A stretch of 9,833 bases of DNA from an uncultured Spirochaetaceae bacterium (lineage in GTDB: Bacteria; Spirochaetota; Spirochaetia; Sphaerochaetales; Sphaerochaetaceae). The translations under genes and the position numbers were made by a program. Under the pieces are notes generated by a model that had not been told where the DNA came from, made no database searches, and worked only from the letters and a program-made list of their open reading frames with translations. Position 1 is the first letter of the stretch. Every line of letters starts with the position of its first letter. The DNA lies in NCBI GenBank assembly GCA_946410375.1, contig CAMKAB010000019.1:1-9833 (forward strand), in the 5' to 3' direction. Below, one piece after another: positions 1 to 5,313 of the stretch.

Positions 1-744
1 CTGGAGAAGAATACGCAAGACTCCGGGAGCGCAGACGGGAATGTTTTAAGGGAAAACATCGAAAAGATACGCTCTGAAATGCAGAATAATAACGAAGAAA
101 TAAAGAAAATAAATATAAAGATAAGCGGAAATACGAATGTTTTGCAAAATCTGAAAAAGGAGAATGAGAAATGCGCTGAAATCGAACAGAAATATCTTTG
201 TATCAAATCCCTTTCCGATACGGCGAACGGAACGCTTGCCGATAGGGAAAAAATAACGTTTGAAGCATTCGTTCAGGCTACCTTTTTTGATAGAGTCCTA
301 AGAAGGGCGAATATAAGGCTCAGAAGTATGACAAGCGGAATGTTTGAACTTTGCCGCTCCCTGACTTCAGACAATAAGCGGAGCAAAGCAGGGCTGAACC
401 TTGATATAACGGATTATTACAACGGAACGGTGAGGAGCGTGAAAACGCTGTCCGGAGGCGAGTCTTTCATGGCGTCGTTATCGCTTGCCTTGGGGCTTTC
501 CGATGAGATTCAGTCCAATGCCGGTGGGGTTGAGATAGAAACGATGTTTGTAGATGAGGGGTTCGGCTCTTTGGATTCCGAAACTCTTGAAAAGGCGTAT
601 AACACACTGATTTCCGTTACCGAGGGCAAAGGTTTGGTGGGGATTATTTCTCATGTTGAAGCGCTGAAAAGTAAAATAGATAAGCAAATAATCGTTGAAA
701 AAAACTCGGAAGGACGCAGCAGCGTAAGGATGAAACTTGACTGA
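1..744 (+). CDS. sbcC: Exonuclease subunit SbcC, C-terminal part (5' end outside window)
   Basis: This is the C-terminal 247 residues of an SbcC/Rad50-type SMC ATPase, which with the nuclease SbcD opens hairpins and processes DNA ends. The frame is open from base 1, so the ATG at 79 is internal. Local residues 1-75 are charged, Lys/Glu-rich and coiled-coil-like, consistent with the descending arm of the hook. They lead into the SbcC C-terminal ATPase lobe, with a typical AN.RL..M.SG.F segment near residues 98-112. The ABC signature LSGGES is at 150-155 and Walker B plus D-loop, MFVDEGFGSLD, at 182-192 (D185, E186). The switch His is in ISHVEAL at H218. The N-terminal lobe with Walker A and the zinc hook lie upstream of the window. 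The reading frame shows no break. sbcD would be expected further upstream, as is common for this pair, but cannot be checked here. Confidence 0.93.
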   Translation: MEKNTQDSGSADGNVLRENIEKIRSEMQNNNEEIKKINIKISGNTNVLQNLKKENEKCAEIEQKYLCIKSLSDTANGTLADREKITFEAFVQATFFDRVLRRANIRLRSMTSGMFELCRSLTSDNKRSKAGLNLDITDYYNGTVRSVKTLSGGESFMASLSLALGLSDEIQSNAGGVEIETMFVDEGFGSLDSETLEKAYNTLISVTEGKGLVGIISHVEALKSKIDKQIIVEKNSEGRSSVRMKLD

Positions 745-779
745 AATAAAACCGGAAAATGCGAATTTTACTTGTCGGT

Positions 780-823
780 AGCAGTTCGGTATTGATATCG
801 GGGTAATGTTTCCTGCTTTTTTT
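780..823 (+). terminator. Possible intrinsic terminator after sbcC
   Basis: A 5-bp outer stem, AGCAG (780-784) with CTGCT (813-817), encloses a smaller hairpin, CGGTA (787-791) with TATCG (796-800), and is followed by a run of seven T (817-823). The outer stem is short and its loop is long, so this is a weak candidate. Its position, between the sbcC stop and the next gene's promoter region, is right for a terminator. Confidence 0.4.
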
Positions 824-845
824 CATTGCCAAGATAAAAATTTTA

Positions 846-874
846 TTGCGAAGTTGGATATTCGGTTTTAAACT
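846..874 (+). promoter_or_regulatory. Candidate promoter of the ABC importer operon
   Basis: TTGCGA (846-851), a 17-nt spacer and TAAACT (869-874) each match the sigma-70 hexamers at 4 of 6 positions. Transcription would start near 881, giving a leader of about 33 nt. An imperfect palindrome, TTAAACTGTTAAA (868-880), overlaps the -10 and could be an operator. In AT-rich DNA such matches arise easily by chance. Confidence 0.3.
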
Positions 875-900
875 GTTAAAGGTTGATAAAATTTTTTTAG

Positions 901-906
901 GGAGGA
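901..906 (+). promoter_or_regulatory. Strong ribosome binding site of the binding-protein gene
   Basis: GGAGGA sits 7 nt before the ATG at 914. It is one of the best Shine-Dalgarno matches in the window, supports this start codon and suggests high expression, as expected for a transporter binding protein. Confidence 0.8.
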
Positions 907-913
907 TTATTCA

Positions 914-2035
914 ATGAAAAAAATTTTAACATTGGTTCTAATTATTTCTTTGTGCGCCTTTGCCGTTTTTGCAAATGCTCAGAAAGAATCAGCAAAATCA
1001 TCAGATGTTGCGGGTTTTGACGAAGCGTTGGTAAAAGCCGCTCAGAAAGAGGGTGAGCTTGTTGTTTACGGTTCATGTGAAGAAGAGTATCTTACCGCTG
1101 CATGTGATAAGTTTGAAAAATTATTCGGCATTAAAGTAAGTCATCAGAGATTGTCAACCGGAGAAGTACAGGCGAAGATTGAAGAAGAGAAGGGAAATCC
1201 TTCCGCAGACGTTTTCTTCGGAGGTACGACGGACCCGTACAATATGCTTGCAAGCGAGGGCCTTTTAGAGGCTTACAATGCAAAGAATGCTTCTCACATT
1301 GCAAAACCTGTTTACAAGGATAAGGAGAATCGCTGGTATGGTATTTACACCGGTATTCTCGGATTTATGTATAACAAAGATGAGCTTTCCCGTCGCAAGA
1401 TCGAAGCTCCGAAAGACTGGCCTGATTTGTTAAAGCCTGAGTATAGAGATTTGATCTGGCTCTCAAACTACAATACCGCCGGAACGGCAAAGCTTGTTAT
1501 CAACACAATGATTCAGAAGTACGGCCACGACGAAGGTTTGAAGTATCTTGTTGATCTTGATAAAAATATTGAGGTTTACACAAAGTCCGGTTCCGGTCCG
1601 AGCAAGAACGTCGGTATCGGCGAGTGCGTTGTGGGAATCGGTTTCTTACATGATGGTATTTATCAGATTGTTGACAACGGTTATAAAAATATCGGTCTTG
1701 TTATTCCTGCGAGCGGTACGTCCTGCGAAATCGGCGCAACGGCGATTTTCAAAGGCAATAAGCACCCTAATGCTGCAAAGCTTTGGATTGAGTACGCTCT
1801 TTCCCCTGAGTGCGTAGATCAGGCTAAGGAGAACGGTTCTTATCAGTTCCTCGTAATTGACAATGCAACTCAGCCGGAAGTGGCGAAAGAGTTCGGTCTT
1901 GATCCGAATAACGTTATGGATTATGACTTTGAGGATGCTACAAAGAATACGAAGACATACATTGCCGAGCTTATGGCTGCTCTTGCCAAGTCCGGAATTG
2001 ATACCGGTAACCAGGGCAGATTCCAGGTTAAGTAA
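914..2035 (+). CDS. ABC importer substrate-binding protein, ferric iron/thiamine/phosphonate superfamily
   Basis: A secreted binding protein of 373 residues (bacterial solute-binding family 1, COG1840-like) that would capture a small anionic ligand or ferric complex and deliver it to the permease encoded next. Residues 1-22 form a Sec signal peptide: MKK, a hydrophobic core, then ANA before Q23. Cys14 lies in the hydrophobic core without a good lipobox, so cleavage by signal peptidase I is more likely than lipidation. Family features are a first strand with GELVVYGS (47-54), SADVFFGG (97-104), a WPDLLKPEY segment (169-177) and the C-terminal block running from PASGTSCEIG (265-274) to KHPNAAKLWIEYALSPE (283-299). 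No adjacent Tyr-Tyr pair, the iron ligand of classical FbpA, is visible, so ferric iron is not assured. The mature protein has five cysteines (55, 64, 238, 271, 300). The substrate cannot be assigned from sequence. Confidence 0.85.
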   Translation: MKKILTLVLIISLCAFAVFANAQKESAKSSDVAGFDEALVKAAQKEGELVVYGSCEEEYLTAACDKFEKLFGIKVSHQRLSTGEVQAKIEEEKGNPSADVFFGGTTDPYNMLASEGLLEAYNAKNASHIAKPVYKDKENRWYGIYTGILGFMYNKDELSRRKIEAPKDWPDLLKPEYRDLIWLSNYNTAGTAKLVINTMIQKYGHDEGLKYLVDLDKNIEVYTKSGSGPSKNVGIGECVVGIGFLHDGIYQIVDNGYKNIGLVIPASGTSCEIGATAIFKGNKHPNAAKLWIEYALSPECVDQAKENGSYQFLVIDNATQPEVAKEFGLDPNNVMDYDFEDATKNTKTYIAELMAALAKSGIDTGNQGRFQVK

Positions 2036-2056
2036 TAAATCGGAATATACCGGAAC

Positions 2057-2088
2057 GGGTGGTGGTTTAAACCGCCGCCCTTTTTTTT
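2057..2088 (+). terminator. Strong hairpin/terminator between binding-protein and permease genes (likely attenuator)
   Basis: The arms GGGTGGTGGTTT (2057-2068) and AAACCGCCGCCC (2069-2080) are complementary throughout, with two G-U pairs in RNA. In practice this gives a stem of about 9 bp around a TTTAAA loop. Eight T follow directly (2081-2088). This is a textbook intrinsic terminator starting 22 nt after the binding-protein stop codon. Because the permease and ATPase genes belong to the same transporter, it probably ends most transcripts while letting some read through. It may also protect the 3' end of the upstream mRNA. Confidence 0.88.
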
Positions 2089-2101
2089 AACAATTATTTT
2101 T

Positions 2102-2130
2102 TTGATTATTATTCAGGGCGCTTTTAAAAC
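2102..2130 (+). promoter_or_regulatory. Weak candidate promoter before the permease gene
   Basis: TTGATT (2102-2107), a 17-nt spacer and TAAAAC (2125-2130) each match the sigma-70 hexamers at 4 of 6 positions. If real, it would let the permease and ATPase genes be transcribed independently of read-through at the 2057-2088 hairpin. The match is weak. Confidence 0.22.
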
Positions 2131-2177
2131 TGAAAATAAGAGGGCGGTTTTGAAAGTCCTTCTTTAAGGGGGAGAAA

Positions 2178-3884
2178 ATGGCTACTAAACAGGGCGCGGC
2201 TTTAGACAGGAAAAAGCTGTTGGGTGACCCTATAATGATAACTACCATAGTGTTATTGATTACATTCCTGACGCTTTTTATTCTCTATCCGCTTGCTGTT
2301 TTGCTTGTGGATAGCGTTGTGGGAGACGGCGGAGTAGGTTTTGGCGTTTTTAAGAGAATTTTCAAGATCCCGACCTTTACAAAGGCCATAACCAATACGC
2401 TGAAAATAGGTTTTACCGTGGGTGTTTTCGCTACGGCGGTGGGACTTCTTTTTGCTTATGTTGAAGAATATGTGAAATTGAACGGATTTGTAGGCGGACT
2501 TTTCAAGGTCGTTTCAATGCTTCCTGTTGTTTCTCCTCCTTTTGTTCTCAGCCTTTCAATGATTATGCTTTTCGGTAAGGCTGGTATTCTAACTCGTTAT
2601 GTACTTGGAATTTATGACAACAGCGTATATGGCTTTTGGGGAATTGTCATTGTTCAAAGCCTTACGTTCTTCCCTGTGTGTTATATGATGTTCAAAGGGC
2701 TTCTCAGAAATATAGATCCGTCTCTGGAGGAGGCGGCGCGGGATATGGGAGCAAGCCGTTTTAAAGTCTTCTCCAGCGTTACGCTTCCGCTTCTTCTTCC
2801 GGGAATCGGAAATGCGTTTCTTGTAACGTTCATTGAATCTATCGCCGACTTTGCAAACCCGATGATAATCGGAGGTTCTTATGATACTCTCGCCACGACA
2901 ATTTATCTTCAAATTACCGGAAACTATGATAAAGCGGGCGCATCCGCGATGGCAGTTGTCCTTTTGAGCATAACGCTTCTTATGTTTATTGTTCAGAAAT
3001 TCTACCTTGAACGAAAATCAACGGCAACGCTTACCGGAAAGGCCAGCCGTGTGAGAATGCTTATTGAGGACAGAAGCGTGAAAATTCCTTTAACGTTGTT
3101 CTGTGCGACAGTCGCTCTGTTTGTCATTATCATGTATATCTGCGTTCCTGTGGGTGCGCTTTTCCCGACATGGGGATATAAGTTCTTCCCTCTCACCGGA
3201 AAATGGTTCGGGCAGGTTTTCAGTAAATATAAGGGCTTGAAGGTCTTTAAAGACAGTTTCATCCTCTCCTTTATCAGTTCTCCGATTACGGCGCTTCTCA
3301 GTATGATAATCAGCTATCTCGTTGTGAAACGTAAATTCAAGTCAAAAGGCTTTATTGAAGCTGTTTCCATGCTCGCTATGGCGGTTCCCGGAACGGTTCT
3401 CGGCGTGGGATATATCAGAGGATTCAGCAACGGCATATTCGGTTCGGGCATTTTACAGGGAATTTACGGCACGGGAATTGTTCTGGTTATTGTTTTCGTC
3501 GTGAGAAGCCTTCCTACCGGTACGAGAAGCGGTATTTCCGCCCTCAGGCAGATAGATAAATCTATTGAGGAATCCGCTTACGATATGGGTGCGAACAGTT
3601 TTCAGGTGTTTTCCACGGTTACGCTTCCTTTGATTAAGGATTCTTTCCTTTCCGGTCTCGTGACCTCTTTCGTGCGAAGCATAACCGCTATTTCGGCAAT
3701 CATCTTGCTTGTTACCCCGCAGTTTCTGCTTATCACGGTTCAAATCAATGAATTTGCGGAAAAGGGCGCATACAGTCTTGCTTGTGCGTTTGCATCCATC
3801 CTCATCCTTATTACTTATGCGGCGGTGCTGTTGATGAATATAGGGATGCGCAGGTTTGGCGTCAGCAAGATATCAGAAAAATGA
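2178..3884 (+). CDS. ABC importer permease, two fused transmembrane domains (FbpB/ThiP-like)
   Basis: This inner-membrane subunit of 568 residues carries both halves of the translocation channel in one chain, as in FbpB, AfuB and ThiP. The first half begins with a membrane segment at about 20-45 and has its EAA loop at 184-204 (EEAARDMGAS...TLPLLLPG). The second half begins with a segment at about 303-328 and has its EAA loop at 464-484 (EESAYDMGAN...TLPLIKDS). Both loops keep the key Gly (G191, G471) that docks on the ATPase. About ten to twelve hydrophobic segments are visible, and the length is normal for fused permeases of this family. The start at 2178 is supported by AAGGGGGAG at 2166-2174. 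The ATPase gene follows 20 nt after the stop codon, so the two are surely co-transcribed. The specific substrate is not evident. Confidence 0.93.
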   Translation: MATKQGAALDRKKLLGDPIMITTIVLLITFLTLFILYPLAVLLVDSVVGDGGVGFGVFKRIFKIPTFTKAITNTLKIGFTVGVFATAVGLLFAYVEEYVKLNGFVGGLFKVVSMLPVVSPPFVLSLSMIMLFGKAGILTRYVLGIYDNSVYGFWGIVIVQSLTFFPVCYMMFKGLLRNIDPSLEEAARDMGASRFKVFSSVTLPLLLPGIGNAFLVTFIESIADFANPMIIGGSYDTLATTIYLQITGNYDKAGASAMAVVLLSITLLMFIVQKFYLERKSTATLTGKASRVRMLIEDRSVKIPLTLFCATVALFVIIMYICVPVGALFPTWGYKFFPLTGKWFGQVFSKYKGLKVFKDSFILSFISSPITALLSMIISYLVVKRKFKSKGFIEAVSMLAMAVPGTVLGVGYIRGFSNGIFGSGILQGIYGTGIVLVIVFVVRSLPTGTRSGISALRQIDKSIEESAYDMGANSFQVFSTVTLPLIKDSFLSGLVTSFVRSITAISAIILLVTPQFLLITVQINEFAEKGAYSLACAFASILILITYAAVLLMNIGMRRFGVSKISEK

Positions 3885-3904
3885 ATTTTTAGGAGTGAAC
3901 GATT

Positions 3905-4981
3905 ATGGATAAAGTAAAAAAGGGTGTCAGATTAGACAGGATTTCAAAGATATATAAGGACCCTAAGACGGGGAAGGATTTTTATGCTGTTAAGGATACG
4001 AGCCTTACCATTGAGCCGGGTTCATTCGTAACGCTTCTCGGTCCTTCAGGCTGCGGAAAAACAACCACGCTCAGAATGATCGCCGGTTTTGAAAGTCCGG
4101 ATGCGGGAGAGATTTATCTTGGAAATGAGGCTATCAACGAGCTTACTCCGAATAAGAGAGACACGGCTATGGTGTTCCAGAGTTATGCTCTTCTGCCTCA
4201 CTTAAATATTTTTGACAATGTGAGTTACGGTCTTAAGTTGAGAAAAGTTCCGAAGGATGAGATCAAGGAAAGAGTAACGAAAATCCTTTCCCTCGTTGAG
4301 CTTTCGGGAATGGAAAGCAGAATGACAAACCAGCTGTCCGGAGGTCAGCAGCAACGCGTGGCTCTTGCTCGCGCACTTGTAATTGAGCCGTCGGTTCTTT
4401 TGTTTGACGAACCGCTTTCCAACCTGGACGCGAAGCTGCGTGTTCAGATGCGTACCGAAATCCGCAGGATTCAGCAGGAGGTGGGTATCACGGCTATATA
4501 CGTTACCCACGATCAGAGCGAAGCTATGGCTATCAGCGACAAAATAATTATTATGAATAAGGGTGTTGTGGCCCAAATAGGTTCCCCGTACGATATTTAT
4601 TATCATCCGGTGAATGAATTTGTTGCGGATTTCATCGGAGAAGCGAACTTTCTTCGCGGAAAAGTCGTTTATTCAAATGAAAAGCAGATAACCGCTCATA
4701 TTGAGGGCACCGATGTTATTCTTCCTAACGAGAAAGGCTTGAATGCGGGCGATTCCTGTACAATCGTTTTGCGTCCGGAGGCGGCGATATTGAAGGAGTC
4801 AGGAGGCTTGAAGTGTCGTGTCGTGCTATCATGCTTTATGGGTTCATATCAGAACTATCATGTAATGGTAGGAGATACGTTGGTTAAGTTGGAAGAGCAT
4901 AACCCTAAGAACAAACATATCTTCAAAGTCGGGGAAACATGCTGCCTGGTGTTTGATCCGGATAGCGTTCATGTTTTATAA
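3905..4981 (+). CDS. ABC importer ATP-binding protein (FbpC/PotA-like, with TOBE domain)
   Basis: A cytoplasmic ATPase of 358 residues that powers the importer. All catalytic motifs are intact: Walker A GPSGCGKTT (46-54), Q-loop Q92 in VFQSYALLPH, signature LSGGQQQR (144-151), Walker B VLLFDEP (164-170; D168, E169), D-loop SNLD (172-175) and switch H202 in VTHDQSEAM. The region after about residue 240 is a TOBE-type regulatory domain, including VLRPEAAIL near 289-297. This architecture is shared by iron(III), thiamine, phosphonate, spermidine and sugar importers, so the ATPase alone does not fix the substrate. AGGAG at 3891-3895 precedes the ATG by 9 nt. This is the last gene of the importer operon; the downstream hairpin at 5182-5232 would end its transcript. 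Confidence 0.95.
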   Translation: MDKVKKGVRLDRISKIYKDPKTGKDFYAVKDTSLTIEPGSFVTLLGPSGCGKTTTLRMIAGFESPDAGEIYLGNEAINELTPNKRDTAMVFQSYALLPHLNIFDNVSYGLKLRKVPKDEIKERVTKILSLVELSGMESRMTNQLSGGQQQRVALARALVIEPSVLLFDEPLSNLDAKLRVQMRTEIRRIQQEVGITAIYVTHDQSEAMAISDKIIIMNKGVVAQIGSPYDIYYHPVNEFVADFIGEANFLRGKVVYSNEKQITAHIEGTDVILPNEKGLNAGDSCTIVLRPEAAILKESGGLKCRVVLSCFMGSYQNYHVMVGDTLVKLEEHNPKNKHIFKVGETCCLVFDPDSVHVL

Positions 4982-5175
4982 GCTGTTGCAACGTTTCGTA
5001 TTATTGAAATCGCGAGCAGCGAAAACAAAGGAAGTGTGTACGTTTTGAAGCGTTTCATTGTTCATCGCCGAATTTCTTTCCGAGGGATTTCCGGTAAAGA
5101 AAAAGCGGAAAGATATACGTTTTTGAAACGATAAAAACTTCCTTGCGGGTTATTCTTCATTATTCTTTACGGAGA
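4982..5175 (+). other. Non-coding stretch after the ABC operon; one hairpin with alternative pairing
   Basis: No convincing gene is visible on either strand. TCTTTCCG (5075-5082) is perfectly complementary to CGGAAAGA (5106-5113). A second arm, TTTCCG (5088-5093), could pair with the same CGGAAA, so two mutually exclusive hairpins are possible. Two loosely similar segments, near 5039-5052 and 5116-5130, share TACGTTTT-GAA-CG. No T-run follows these hairpins, so they are not terminators. This may be untranslated 3' sequence or an unannotated small RNA; nothing else can be said. Confidence 0.4.
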
Positions 5176-5184
5176 TGGTATAAT
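5176..5184 (+). promoter_or_regulatory. Extended -10 promoter driving nadE
   Basis: TGGTATAAT is a perfect extended -10 element: TG, one base, then consensus TATAAT at 5179-5184. At the usual -35 distance there is only a poor match (TTCATT, 5156-5161, 17-nt spacer), which extended -10 promoters tolerate. Transcription would start near 5191, giving nadE a leader of about 120 nt. The element overlaps the 5' arm of the terminator at 5182-5232. Confidence 0.6.
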
Positions 5185-5232
5185 GTGGCAAGTCGCATGG
5201 TAAAATATGTGAATTGCCGCATTTTTTGTTTT
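5182..5232 (+). terminator. Intrinsic terminator of the ABC operon
   Basis: A long hairpin. The outer stem AATGTGGCAA (5182-5191) pairs with TTGCCGCATT (5214-5223) with one G-U. A single G-A mismatch follows, then an inner stem TCGCAT (5193-5198) with ATGTGA (5207-5212), also with one G-U, around an 8-nt loop. The T-rich tail TTTTTTGTTTT spans 5222-5232. It is well placed to stop transcripts coming from the ATPase gene. The 5' arm overlaps the nadE promoter. Confidence 0.8.
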
Positions 5233-5254
5233 AAGTGGCCGGAAATGTGTGTTT

Positions 5255-5286
5255 GAACCGAACATAAGCTTTTATGTTTGAGGTTC
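5255..5286 (+). promoter_or_regulatory. Leader hairpin just upstream of the nadE ribosome binding site
   Basis: GAACC (5255-5259) pairs with GGTTC (5282-5286), and AACATAA (5261-5267) pairs with TTATGTT (5272-5278). A small asymmetric internal loop separates the two stems, and the cap is GCTT. No T-run follows, and the next 15 bases are GC-rich, so this is not a terminator. It ends 15 nt before the Shine-Dalgarno sequence and could affect nadE mRNA stability or translation. No known riboswitch class is recognised. Confidence 0.55.
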
Positions 5287-5301
5287 GCGCCGCGCGTGTG
5301 C

Positions 5302-5307
5302 AGGGGG
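5302..5307 (+). promoter_or_regulatory. Ribosome binding site that fixes the nadE start at 5314
   Basis: AGGGGG lies 6 nt before the ATG at 5314. The frame is open further upstream to a TTG at 5278, but that codon falls inside the leader hairpin and has no Shine-Dalgarno sequence. The 12 extra residues (Arg/Cys-rich) also do not resemble the family. The ATG at 5314 is therefore the start. Confidence 0.8.
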
Positions 5308-5313
5308 TGTGTT

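Noticed and set aside
745..913. TPP or other riboswitch upstream of the importer
   Set aside because: No CTGAGA-type or other conserved riboswitch core is visible, and the candidate leader is only about 33 nt.
914..976. Binding protein as a lipoprotein through Cys14
   Set aside because: The residues before Cys14 (I-S-L) do not make a good lipobox, even by relaxed spirochaete rules, and a clean ANA cleavage site follows at 20-22.
4202..4606. Reverse-strand open frame of 134 codons inside the ATPase gene
   Set aside because: It lies entirely opposite strongly conserved ABC ATPase motifs and its product resembles no protein family, so it is a codon-use shadow.
5075..5113. 8-bp hairpin with an alternative arm, considered as a terminator or riboswitch
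   Set aside because: There is no T-run, the loop is long, and it lies upstream of the mapped-looking nadE promoter, so it would not be in that leader. Kept only as a note in the non-coding stretch.
5278..5313. N-terminal extension of NadE from a TTG codon at 5278
   Set aside because: The TTG lies in the leader hairpin without a ribosome binding site, and the 12 extra Arg/Cys-rich residues do not fit the family. AGGGGG before the ATG at 5314 is clearly better.
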